Shown in pieces: positions 8,861 to 16,963 of a stretch of DNA of 64,000 bases. Positions within the stretch are counted from its first letter, which is position 1. Each line of letters begins with the position of its first letter. The stretch spans positions 1,116,001 through 1,180,000 of the forward strand of contig NZ_JABEDH010000001.1 in NCBI RefSeq assembly GCF_029285175.1, in the 5' to 3' direction. A program made the position numbers and the translations under genes. The notes below the pieces were generated by a model that did no database searches, was not told where the DNA came from, and saw only the letters and a list, made by a program, of their open reading frames with translations. This stretch comes from Sulfitobacter sp. M05 (GTDB lineage: Bacteria > Pseudomonadota > Alphaproteobacteria > Rhodobacterales > Rhodobacteraceae).

Positions 8861-9211
8861 GGTAAGTTCCATCCTTTTTAATGTTCGTGCAATCATTAGT
8901 TGCAACTGATTCGAGGCTTGCTCGCAAAAGATGAGTTGCCAACTTTTTTTTGCCCTCCCCCGGGCTTTCGCTAGATTGTCCACATGAAGTTCCTCAACTA
9001 GCAATCAGACCTTGGGTGATTTTCGAGGGTTTTCCACAGGCCAGAAAAGAGTTACCAACAGGGGCGTTGAAATTGGATTTGCAAAAGGCCGCACCTCAAT
9101 AATCCCTCATGGGTTGAATCGAATAGACGAGAATCACCCTAAGGTAAGATTGCTGAACATAACCAAGGTGCGCAAAGCGCCAAAAACATCACGGATACAG
9201 GGCAGAACAAC
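8861..9211. promoter_or_regulatory. Divergent promoter region with two related palindromes
   Basis: This 351-nt gap separates the repeat peptide (minus) from xth (plus). It holds a perfect palindrome AGTTGCAACT (8898-8907) and a near-identical dyad AGTTGCCAACT (8934-8944), centres about 36 bp apart, both just upstream of the peptide gene. Two related dyads suggest an operator pair. A T-run (8944-8951) and a GC-rich inverted stretch follow. A 67-codon plus-strand reading frame here has no coding character. Confidence 0.4.
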
Positions 9212-9994
9212 ATGAAGATCGCGACCTTCAACATCAATGGCATCAAAGCCCGTATCGACGCCCTGCCCGCCTGGCTTGATACGGCATCACCGGATGTGGT
9301 GCTGTTGCAGGAAATCAAATCGGTCGACGAAGCATTCCCCGCCGAGGTCTTTGAAGAGCGCGGCTATAATGTCCAAACCCACGGGCAAAAGTCTTTTAAC
9401 GGGGTCGCAATCCTGTCGAAATATCCACTGGAAGATGTCACTCGCGGCCTACCCGGCGACGACAGTGACGAACAGGCCCGCTGGATTGAGGCCACTGTTG
9501 TCGGTGAAAAAGATGCGGTGCGGATTTGCGGCCTGTACCTGCCCAATGGCAACCCTGCGCCAGGACCAAAGTATGACTACAAACTGGCGTGGATGACACG
9601 GCTTGAGGAACGCGCCCGTAGACTTCTGGCCGAAGAAATGCCCTTTTTGATGGCTGGCGACTATAACATCATTCCGCAGGCCGAAGACGCCGCAAAACCG
9701 GAAAGCTGGCGAGAGGATGCGCTGTTTCGACCCGAATCCCGTGCCGCATGGCGCAGATTGTTGAACCTTGGTCTGACCGAGGCCTTTCGGGCGCGCACCA
9801 CCGGACCGGGGCATTATAGTTTCTGGGACTATCAGGCCGGCGCATGGAACCGTAACAACGGTATTCGGATCGACCATTTCCTGCTGAGCCCGGCCTGCGC
9901 GGATATGCTGCGTGATTGTCAGATCGACAAGGATGTGCGCGCAGGTGAAAAACCTTCGGATCACGTGCCGGTCTGGGTCGAACTGGACTTCTAG
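9212..9994 (+). CDS. xth: Exodeoxyribonuclease III / AP endonuclease
   Basis: A 260-residue Mg-dependent exonuclease-endonuclease-phosphatase fold enzyme that cleaves 5' of abasic sites in base-excision repair. Family motifs: MKIATFNINGIKAR at the start, the metal-binding Glu34 in LLQEIKS, AGDYNI near 150, NNGIRIDHFLLS and the terminal PSDHVPVWVEL with the catalytic Asp-His. Full length for the family, with no unusual features. Confidence 0.95.
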   Translation: MKIATFNINGIKARIDALPAWLDTASPDVVLLQEIKSVDEAFPAEVFEERGYNVQTHGQKSFNGVAILSKYPLEDVTRGLPGDDSDEQARWIEATVVGEKDAVRICGLYLPNGNPAPGPKYDYKLAWMTRLEERARRLLAEEMPFLMAGDYNIIPQAEDAAKPESWREDALFRPESRAAWRRLLNLGLTEAFRARTTGPGHYSFWDYQAGAWNRNNGIRIDHFLLSPACADMLRDCQIDKDVRAGEKPSDHVPVWVELDF

Positions 9995-10438
9995 ACGCAC
10001 CCAAGTGCCAAACAACGCCGGCACAAGACACTATCAGGAATTTCGGCCAGACCCGCTTTAGAGACTACCGGGGCAATCCATTTCGTCTCTCAAGGTACCA
10101 ATAGAGCCGCTTCGCGATGCTTTAGGACGGGACGCTCAGACTGCCAAGTTTGGGAGGTATTCCTGACAAGTTGAGGAAACAGCGCCTCTAACTCAGCGTA
10201 GCCACCGCAGGCGGGTTCCACGGGTCGACGTTAAAAACTGATCTTCGTAAGTCGTCGGCAAAAAATACCCAAATTATGGAACAATCTGGGTATGCCCAAC
10301 AAATCAACCCTCAATTGGGCCAATCTTAGGGTCAGGTCCCACTAATCCTGTGCATTCAAGTTGTGGGAAACGCAGGGAGATCAAACACTGAGCGCCAAAG
10401 AAATGACGCGCGCTGAGTGCAGCCATCGGCACGAGTCC
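9995..10438. other. Gene-poor intergenic region
   Basis: This 444-nt stretch between convergent xth and the HNH gene carries no credible gene. A 43-codon minus frame at 10090-10221 begins with GTG and has no recognisable product. One interrupted dyad is visible: ATACCCA (10265-10271) and TGGGTAT (10287-10293). The segment could be the eroded remains of a lost gene, since base composition is lower in GC than its neighbours. Confidence 0.4.
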
Positions 10439-11023
10439 TCAGGCCTCCAGTTCAGCATCCCAATACAGGAAATCCATCCAGCTTTCGTGCAACATGTTCG
10501 GCGGAAATTTTCGCCCCATATTGCGCAGTTCTTCCGCAGCAGGCTGGCGCGGTGCCTTTTGCAAATGCAGACCGGTGCTATGCAAGGGTTTGGACCCTTT
10601 TTTGAGGTTGCACGGGCTGCACGCGGCCACCACGTTCTGCCACGATGTGACCCCGCCAGCGGCGCGTGGAATTACGTGATCAAAAGTCAAATCCCCCCGT
10701 GCCCCGCAGTATTGGCAACAAAATTCATCCCTCAGAAATAAATTAAAGCGCGTGAAGGCCACGCGCTTTTGAGGTTTTACATAATCTTTCAGAACAACAA
10801 CCGACGGCATTTTCAGCGTCATGGTCGGACTGTGCACACAGTCTTCATATTCAGCGACAATATCCACACGGTCCAGCCATTTGGCTTTGATCGCATCCTG
10901 CCATGACCAAAGTGACAGCGGATAATAACTGAGCGGCCGATAGTCCGCATTTAACACCAAGGCGGGCCTGTGTTTCAGCCCCGCCGGGTGCCTGGTAAAA
11001 TCGGTCCTGAAATCGCCATCCAT
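10439..11023 (-). CDS. HNH endonuclease
   Basis: A 194-residue protein with a C-terminal HNH nuclease core: CQYC zinc pair at 103-106, Asp115-His116 in LTFDHVIPRAAGG, Asn130 in SWQNVVAAC and the second zinc pair CSPC at 135-138. The N-terminal 100 residues (ALVLNADYRPLSYYPLSLWSW) form the conserved partner domain seen in a widespread bacterial HNH family. The ATG at 11023 has AAGGGG upstream; a TTG at 11053 is less likely. It stands alone, so a restriction or mobile-element role is not indicated. Confidence 0.85.
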   Translation of the reverse strand: MDGDFRTDFTRHPAGLKHRPALVLNADYRPLSYYPLSLWSWQDAIKAKWLDRVDIVAEYEDCVHSPTMTLKMPSVVVLKDYVKPQKRVAFTRFNLFLRDEFCCQYCGARGDLTFDHVIPRAAGGVTSWQNVVAACSPCNLKKGSKPLHSTGLHLQKAPRQPAAEELRNMGRKFPPNMLHESWMDFLYWDAELEA

Positions 11024-11147
11024 CGTGGAAGCACCCCTTGCCGTTTGATCCAACTATATCTCGTGGTTTTGCGCTGGCAAGCCAAAGAATTCCACAAGAT
11101 GTCGGTGACGACAGTATCGGGTCGATGTCACAGTTTGATGACGTGCC

Positions 11148-11813
11148 TCAAAGGCCCAGTTTGTCACGCATAAACGCCAGCGCAACGCTCAGCCCATCTG
11201 GCGCAATCCCGTGTCCCGTGCCTTTCATGACATGGGCATAGACGTCTTGCCAGCCTGCCCCCTCCAGTGCTTCGGCGGCCTGTGGCAAGGACTGCGGCGG
11301 GACAACATCATCGGCATCCCCGTGCACCAACAGAACTGGTGGCTTGACGACCGCCTCTTCTGCCAGCAGTTCGGGTGACAACAACCGGCCTGAAAAGGCC
11401 ACAACTCCTGCCACTTCATCCTCGCGACGTGGTGCCACATGCAGGGCCATCATGGTGCCCTGCGAAAATCCGAACAGTACAACCTGTTCTGGCAGGACAT
11501 CTTCGTCGACCATCAGAGCGTCCAAAAACGCATTCAGGTCCTGCACCGCGCTGTCCATGCCGCGCATGGATTCTTCTTCCGATGATCCGTCAATCCAAGG
11601 GATCGGGAACCATTGAAAGCCGTTCGGCATCCCGGCCACGTTTTCCGGCGCATCCGGTGCCACAAACAAAGTGTCCGGCAAATGTTCGGCCAGCGGATCC
11701 GCCAAGCCCAAAAGGTCAGGCCCGTTCGCCCCGTAGCCATGCAGAAACACCACAACCGATCGTGTTTCCCCTGATTTCGCCTCACGCCGAACGGCGTTCA
11801 ATACCCGTGTCAT
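11148..11813 (-). CDS. Phospholipase/carboxylesterase family hydrolase
   Basis: A 221-residue alpha/beta hydrolase of the carboxylesterase type (YpfH/EstB-like). Oxyanion region FLHGYGANG at 23-31, nucleophile Ser117 in GFSQG, acid near Asp168 in HGDADDVVP and His201 in GTGHGI give a complete triad. No signal peptide, so cytoplasmic; the natural ester is unknown. Its ATG overlaps the stop of the upstream DNA glycosylase by 4 nt (ATGA), making it the last gene of the cobK-glycosylase-esterase operon. Confidence 0.88.
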   Translation of the reverse strand: MTRVLNAVRREAKSGETRSVVVFLHGYGANGPDLLGLADPLAEHLPDTLFVAPDAPENVAGMPNGFQWFPIPWIDGSSEEESMRGMDSAVQDLNAFLDALMVDEDVLPEQVVLFGFSQGTMMALHVAPRREDEVAGVVAFSGRLLSPELLAEEAVVKPPVLLVHGDADDVVPPQSLPQAAEALEGAGWQDVYAHVMKGTGHGIAPDGLSVALAFMRDKLGL

Positions 11814-12445
11814 CCCAAACCTTCCCTGTTTTTCAATATACGGTAGTAGGCAAAGAGCGCGCGGGCCGCAACCGACCGCCAGGGCGTCCAAGCCTCTGCC
11901 ATCTCTGCCATTTCCTGTGCGGTTGGGCGTGCGGGCAGATCAAAAAGCCCCTGTGCGGCCACTTGCAGGGCCAGATCCCCCGCTGGAAAAATATCCGCCC
12001 GCCCCATGCAGAACATCGCGTAAATCTGCGCGCTCCATGGGCCAATGCCGGTGATTGCGGTCAAAGTGGCCAGCACCTGCGCGTCATCAAGCCGGTGCAA
12101 ACCGGTGTAATCCAGATCAGAGGCCGCCAGTATCAAGGCATAACGCGCTTTTGGCCGGCTTAACCCTGCGTCGCACAGCCCCGCATCGCCGGCCTTTAAC
12201 ACAGCGGCTTTAGTGTTCAGCCCTGCGGCCAGCAACCGCGCTCGAATGGCATCCGCCGAGGCGACGCTGACCTGTTGACTGATGATGATTTCAAGCAACC
12301 CGCCAAACCCGTCTGGCTTTAGCCGCAGCGGCAGAGGGCCAGTCAGCGCCAATGCCTGCGCAAAATGCACATCGCTTTGCGCCAGCCATGCAGCCCCTTC
12401 CGCGACATCCAGATCGGTGCGGATGATCCAGCCCATGTTCTTCAC
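11810..12445 (-). CDS. HhH-GPD DNA glycosylase (3-methyladenine type)
   Basis: A 211-residue base-excision glycosylase of the AlkA-like HhH-GPD superfamily. The helix-hairpin-helix is ITGIGPWSAQIYAMF at 131-145, with the catalytic Asp157 in DIFPAGDLAL. The upstream helix block LLEIIISQQVS is typical. There are no C-terminal Fe-S cysteines, which separates it from Nth/MutY. It overlaps cobK by 4 nt at its start and the esterase by 4 nt at its end, so all three are co-transcribed. Confidence 0.9.
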   Translation of the reverse strand: MKNMGWIIRTDLDVAEGAAWLAQSDVHFAQALALTGPLPLRLKPDGFGGLLEIIISQQVSVASADAIRARLLAAGLNTKAAVLKAGDAGLCDAGLSRPKARYALILAASDLDYTGLHRLDDAQVLATLTAITGIGPWSAQIYAMFCMGRADIFPAGDLALQVAAQGLFDLPARPTAQEMAEMAEAWTPWRSVAARALFAYYRILKNREGLG

Positions 12446-13179
12446 AATCGCGCCAACCAGACCAAAACATCATCCACAGATTTCACCACCCTGATCCCCG
12501 CCGGCAAGACCGGGCGGTCAATCAGGATCACCCGCAGGCGCAGCGCCTTGGCCGCCTCCAACTTGGGCCGGCTGGGCAATCCCCCAAGGTTGCGCGCCAT
12601 GAGGACATCAACCCGGCGAGCCTTAAACAATGCAATCTCATCGACAACGGAAAACGGTGCCGTGCCAAAAACCAACTCAACAAAATCGAATGGCACCGGA
12701 CGCTGGTGAGCTGCTGTCTGACGCAGCATCAAGCAAGCCCCCTGAAATCCCTTATACTCAGGAAGACTGGCCCATCCCGTCGCAGAAAACACCCGATCGG
12801 CTGGCCCGATCATGGGCATCGCAGACGCAACGTCCGGGGCAGTTTGCCACAGGTCGTCTTCGTCACAACTCCACGCCGGGCGCGACAGGGTCAGGATCGG
12901 CAGCCCACAAACCCGCGCGGCGGCATGTCCCATCTGCGTCATATGCCCATCAAACCCGTGGCTGGCATCAATCACTGCATACGCACCCTGTGCTGCCCGC
13001 TCGATCTGCGCCTGTGTCACATCGGGGCATATTTCAAAGGGCACCGGCATCGGATCGGCACCGCGTGGTGGTTCCGACATCAAGGCCAGCACCTGCCATC
13101 CCTGCCCCAGCAAAGCCACGGCAATCCGGCGCGCCTCGGCGCTGCCTGCCAACAAAAGAATATGTCCAGCGTGTTCCAT
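12442..13179 (-). CDS. cobK: Precorrin-6A reductase-like protein (CobK)
   Basis: A 245-residue CobK/CbiJ family protein; family members reduce precorrin-6A with NADPH in the corrin ring pathway. Visible features are the N-terminal nucleotide-binding start ILLLAGSAEARRIA, the block VIDASHGFDGHMTQMGHAAARVCGLPILTLSRPAW and the terminal VKSVDDVLVWLA. The start at 13179 is chosen by homology of the N-terminus; a GTG at 13212 would add 11 residues and neither has a strong ribosome-binding site. It is isolated from other cobalamin genes, although the window contains a B12-dependent nrdJ. Confidence 0.82.
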   Translation of the reverse strand: MEHAGHILLLAGSAEARRIAVALLGQGWQVLALMSEPPRGADPMPVPFEICPDVTQAQIERAAQGAYAVIDASHGFDGHMTQMGHAAARVCGLPILTLSRPAWSCDEDDLWQTAPDVASAMPMIGPADRVFSATGWASLPEYKGFQGACLMLRQTAAHQRPVPFDFVELVFGTAPFSVVDEIALFKARRVDVLMARNLGGLPSRPKLEAAKALRLRVILIDRPVLPAGIRVVKSVDDVLVWLARL

Positions 13180-13281
13180 CTGCGCGACTTTAGGCAAGCG
13201 CGGCGCAGGCACAAGTGCCCCGCAGGGGTTGCCCCTCCGGAAACCGAGGTTTACCCATCCCGTAACAAAGGATTTTTTGAC

Positions 13282-14490
13282 ATGATTGATGACACACGAG
13301 CCAAACGCAATGTCGCGGTTCTGGTCGCGGCACAGGCCTTTCTAGGCAGCCAGATCACGATGATTTTTGTGATCGGAGGCCTTGCTGGCCAACAGTTGTC
13401 ACCCAATGTCTGCCTTGCCACCCTACCGATTTCAATGATCGTCTTCGGGTCCATGACCACCGCGCCATGGCTATCGCCTCTTATGCAGAAACACGGGCGG
13501 CGGGCCGGGTTTTTGGTGGGGGCCTTGGGCGGGCTTGTCGGGGCCATCGTCTGTGCTTTCGCCCTGAGCATCAATAACTTCTGGGTCTTCCTGATCGGCA
13601 GTTACTTAACCGGTATCTACATGTCATCACAGGGATTTTTCAGGTTTGCAGCCACCGATACCGCTTCCGAGACCTTTCGCCCCAAGGCCATTTCCTATGT
13701 CATGGCAGGCGGGCTGATCTCTGCCATTATCGGGCCACAGCTGGTCTCGGTTCTGTCGGCTGGCGGGGATGCCACAGTAATGCGATTTTTCCCGGTTTAT
13801 CTGGCGGCAATGGCTCTGAACGTCATTGGCATGGGCTTGTTCTTTCTGCTCGACATCCCGAAACCGGTGCCCCCCACGCTGGACAGCCCCAAAGGGCGGA
13901 CCCGGCTTGAGCTGCTGACCACCCCGAGGATCGCCGTCGCAGTGATCTGCGGCATGGTTGCCTATGCGCTGATGAACCTTGTGATGACCTCGACACCTTT
14001 AGCCGTAGTTGGTTGCGGGTTTGGCGTTGCCGATGCCTCAAACATCGTAACCGGCCATGTATTGGCTATGTTTGCACCATCGTTCTTTACCGGCCATCTG
14101 ATCAACCGCTTTGGGGTCGAAAAGATCGTCGGATTGGGCATGGCAATTCTGGCTGTTGCCGGGGTTGTGGCCCTTCAAGGAGTCGCATTGAGCAACTTCT
14201 ACATCGCCCTGATCCTTCTCGGGCTAGGATGGAACTTTGGCTTTATCGGTGCCACCACCATGCTGGCTGGCGCACATGAACCCCATGAGCGGGGACAGAT
14301 GCAGGGCCTGAACGACCTTCTGGTGTTTGGCGGCGTCACCTTCGCCTCGCTCGCGTCGGGCGGATTGATGAACTGCTCTGGAGGGGATGCCGCGACGGGT
14401 TGGGCCGCAGTCAATATGGCGATGATCCCGTTTCTGGCTTTGGCAGGCGGATCGCTGATTTGGCTGGTGATGCGCCCGAAAGAGGCCTGA
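13282..14490 (+). CDS. Major facilitator superfamily transporter
   Basis: A 402-residue integral inner-membrane protein with about 12 transmembrane helices in two halves. The MFS loop motif appears as LMQKHGRRAGF after the second helix. The start at 13282 has AAGGA upstream. It is a single gene divergent from cobK and convergent with the SQS/PSY-like gene (4-nt gap). Substrate is not predictable; the family resembles alphaproteobacterial MFS proteins of unknown specificity. Confidence 0.85.
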   Translation: MIDDTRAKRNVAVLVAAQAFLGSQITMIFVIGGLAGQQLSPNVCLATLPISMIVFGSMTTAPWLSPLMQKHGRRAGFLVGALGGLVGAIVCAFALSINNFWVFLIGSYLTGIYMSSQGFFRFAATDTASETFRPKAISYVMAGGLISAIIGPQLVSVLSAGGDATVMRFFPVYLAAMALNVIGMGLFFLLDIPKPVPPTLDSPKGRTRLELLTTPRIAVAVICGMVAYALMNLVMTSTPLAVVGCGFGVADASNIVTGHVLAMFAPSFFTGHLINRFGVEKIVGLGMAILAVAGVVALQGVALSNFYIALILLGLGWNFGFIGATTMLAGAHEPHERGQMQGLNDLLVFGGVTFASLASGGLMNCSGGDAATGWAAVNMAMIPFLALAGGSLIWLVMRPKEA

Positions 14491-14494
14491 TTTT

Positions 14495-15271
14495 TTACCA
14501 GCGCCCCGTCACTGCGCGGGTCGTCAGGCCAAACCGGTCCCCCTCCACGGGATCGGGAAGTCGCCCTTCGATCACGGCCAGCGGGTCCGTCAGTGCCGCG
14601 GACAAAACGCCCTTGGCCGCCCCTATATGAAGCAGAGCAGGACGCGCGGCGCGGCTGACCTTTGCGCGTCCCTTACGGGCCCGCGCCAACCGCGACAGCG
14701 CCTCTTGAGCAAGGTCCGCAACACCTTCTTTTGTACCGTCCAGCAGAGGGATACGCCCACGCGCCTCCAGCTCGGGTATGGCAAGAAACCACGCAGCAAC
14801 TCCTGATGCAAAGGCGGCGTCGCGCACTGTGGCCACATCCGCAGCCCCCAAGGCAGAGGCCGCAACCCAAGCCAGATTTCCTGCCGTCTGGTCGATATAG
14901 CGGGAAAAATGCGCGTCATCTTCAAAGGCATCTTTATAAATATCCCAACGTCTTGCCGCGACAAGCTCATCCATCACTTGAGCCGCTTCCGGCGTCAAGA
15001 CACCAGCCAGTGGGGTGGCGACCTCGTGGCGGCGCACAGGCTCCCCCTTGCTGATTTGCTCACAGACATCACGCCACCATTGCAGACGCATTTCTGCGAT
15101 CATCGGCTCTTGGGTGACCCATGGCGCGCGCGCGACCTCGACGTTGAACGCATAGAGCGGAAACAACACCCGGCGCGCGGCAACAGGTGATGCCATAACC
15201 GCACGAAACCGCCAGGGATCCGCGCGCTCGACCAAAGCGGCGCAGGCTGTCAAATCGGCGTCAAAACTCAT
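14495..15271 (-). CDS. Squalene/phytoene synthase-like protein lacking Asp-rich motifs
   Basis: A 258-residue protein with the isoprenoid-synthase (SQS/PSY) fold, best match around MRLQWWRDVC (61-70) and the block IDQTAGNLAWVAASALG. The first Asp-rich metal motif of true phytoene synthases is absent: the equivalent segment reads YAFNVEVARAP. It is therefore unlikely to condense prenyl diphosphates and instead resembles NDUFAF6-type complex I assembly factors, which have this fold without the catalytic Asp residues. It is the last gene of the cimA operon and overlaps the methyltransferase by 4 nt. Confidence 0.78.
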   Translation of the reverse strand: MSFDADLTACAALVERADPWRFRAVMASPVAARRVLFPLYAFNVEVARAPWVTQEPMIAEMRLQWWRDVCEQISKGEPVRRHEVATPLAGVLTPEAAQVMDELVAARRWDIYKDAFEDDAHFSRYIDQTAGNLAWVAASALGAADVATVRDAAFASGVAAWFLAIPELEARGRIPLLDGTKEGVADLAQEALSRLARARKGRAKVSRAARPALLHIGAAKGVLSAALTDPLAVIEGRLPDPVEGDRFGLTTRAVTGRW

Positions 15272-15993
15272 CGGGGACGGACAACGCTGAGCAAATAGCC
15301 GTAGTCATCGCGATGCGCACGCCAACAGGAAATCTCCTCTTCGGCCTCGTCCAAAACCGCCTGCACACGTGCATTCGCCATAGGCCGCAACAAATTAATA
15401 CGCGCTTCAAGCGGGGCGAAGTACGCCTCCCAGGCGGGATCGGCAAGTCGACGTGTACCCAACACCTCATACCCTGCGTCAGAAACCTGTGCAGCAATGC
15501 CCGAGGCATCTGTCATCGCCGGATATTCCCTGTCCCAATAGGATTTGGCACGATCCGAGGGGGTATCGGTGAACCAACAGGCTTCGGAAAAGGCGATGAC
15601 TCCACCGGGGTGCAAGGATTTGCGCCAGGCCGTCAGTGCCTGCGTAACGCCAAGGAAATAGACCGCGCCTGCGCACCAGATCATATCGTAGCGGTTCATG
15701 ATTCTGGCCATGTCTGCCTTTAGTACAGTGACCCGCCCGTCGTTCGTCCAAGCGTCCCGCGCCGCACCGACAAAATGCGCGGTCTTGTCCAAGGCCGTGA
15801 CGTGACCATCAGGCGCAGCGGCAAGCAAAGCGGCGATATCGCCGCCCGGCCCGCAGGCCACATCAGCCATTTGCGCAGCTGGCTTCAGGTCGACAAGGTT
15901 ACTCGCCCATGCGATATCCGCAGGCTCTCCAGGCCCCTCACGCGGGAGGTCACGGTGAAGTTCGAAAAAGGCATCCATCGTATCAAAGCTCAT
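15268..15993 (-). CDS. SAM-dependent class I methyltransferase
   Basis: A 241-residue Rossmann-fold methyltransferase. SAM-binding motif I is DVACGPGGD at 44-52, the acidic end of strand 2 is in VTALDKTAHFVG, and motif post-II WCAGAVYFLG follows. The substrate is unknown; the N-terminal MSFDTMDAFFELHRDLPREGPG is typical of small-molecule methyltransferases. It overlaps the hydrolase by 11 nt upstream and the SQS/PSY-like gene by 4 nt downstream. Confidence 0.83.
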   Translation of the reverse strand: MSFDTMDAFFELHRDLPREGPGEPADIAWASNLVDLKPAAQMADVACGPGGDIAALLAAAPDGHVTALDKTAHFVGAARDAWTNDGRVTVLKADMARIMNRYDMIWCAGAVYFLGVTQALTAWRKSLHPGGVIAFSEACWFTDTPSDRAKSYWDREYPAMTDASGIAAQVSDAGYEVLGTRRLADPAWEAYFAPLEARINLLRPMANARVQAVLDEAEEEISCWRAHRDDYGYLLSVVRPR

Positions 15994-16963
15994 TGATCAG
16001 GCTTTCTATCGCATCGCGTGTTTCCGGGGCGTTCACAATATCCAGATGGCCGACGTCCTCGACAATCACATAGCGGCCTTTGTCATTGGCCGCAGACAAA
16101 GTTGGCTCGTATTGCGCGGCATCAAAGGCTTCATCTGCCGCACCGGCAATCAATGTGAAACGGGGCAAGGCGGCAACATCCTTCAGGTATGCGCGGCGCG
16201 GCGCAAATCCGGTGTTCAGCCGGTATGAATAGGCCGTGGTCGCCGTATCCCCCAAGGGGCCGTCAAGCACCACCTGCGGCATCCGAAGCTGCATGATCGT
16301 CAGATGATTAAACGCGGTAATGCGCAGTTTGTTCAACATGCTAAGGCCAATGATCCGACGCAACAGCGGATAAGACCAGCCGCCCGCATTAGGCCGCATG
16401 GTTGGGGCATCATGTTTCAGAAACGGCGCCATCAGCACAGCGGCATCCATCATGTCGCCATGCGCCCCCCCTGCAAACCGCACCACCAGCCCCCCACCGG
16501 AGGAATGCCCGGCCAGTACAACCTTTTGCCCCGGTTTCGCAGTGGCAGTGATCAGATCGGCCAGATCATCCTCGAACTGGTTGATATAGTCGATGTCGCC
16601 CCGTCGGCCCGGTTTCGCTCCATGTCCGCGCAGGTCCGGCACGATGACATCAGCCGACGCCGCAAGGGCGCGGGCCAATGCGTCAAACTGCAACCCGTGC
16701 CAGCCGGACCCATGGATCAATATCACCACAGGAGCATCTGGCGCGGCGGCGCTGTAACGGCGCAATTGCAGCGGATAGCCGTCGCGCATTTTTATCGCCG
16801 TCAGCTCTTGCGGCGGTTGCCCGTCCGCAGCAAGCGTATTGGTAAAATCAAGCCCTGCCGCTGGTGGTAAATCACCGGGCCGTTGCGACAGGATCAACAC
16901 ACCGGCGATGCCAAGGGTGATGACCAGCGATGTAATGATAAACGTCAGCACTTTGCGGATCAC
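15983..16963 (-). CDS. Membrane-anchored alpha/beta hydrolase
   Basis: A 326-residue hydrolase with an N-terminal hydrophobic anchor (residues about 5-26, VLTFIITSLVITLGIAGVL) and an alpha/beta-hydrolase domain. Oxyanion motif HGSGWHG, nucleophile Ser in GHSSGGGL, and C-terminal His in DVGHLDIV form the triad. It resembles serine lysophospholipase/monoacylglycerol lipase proteins, acting at the periplasmic face. It overlaps cimA by 4 nt (ATGA) and the methyltransferase by 11 nt, so translation is coupled. Confidence 0.83.
   Translation of the reverse strand: MIRKVLTFIITSLVITLGIAGVLILSQRPGDLPPAAGLDFTNTLAADGQPPQELTAIKMRDGYPLQLRRYSAAAPDAPVVILIHGSGWHGLQFDALARALAASADVIVPDLRGHGAKPGRRGDIDYINQFEDDLADLITATAKPGQKVVLAGHSSGGGLVVRFAGGAHGDMMDAAVLMAPFLKHDAPTMRPNAGGWSYPLLRRIIGLSMLNKLRITAFNHLTIMQLRMPQVVLDGPLGDTATTAYSYRLNTGFAPRRAYLKDVAALPRFTLIAGAADEAFDAAQYEPTLSAANDKGRYVIVEDVGHLDIVNAPETRDAIESLINEL

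Noticed and set aside
9012..9215. 67-codon plus-strand frame upstream of xth
   Set aside because: No ribosome-binding site, no recognisable product, and it runs into the xth start; it lies in a promoter region with dyads.
10090..10221. 43-codon GTG-started minus frame between xth and the HNH gene
   Set aside because: Too short, no ribosome-binding site and no similarity I can name; listed only as part of a gene-poor stretch.
12706..13281. N-terminal extension of the MFS transporter frame
   Set aside because: It lies inside cobK on the other strand; AAGGA before the ATG at 13282 marks the true start.
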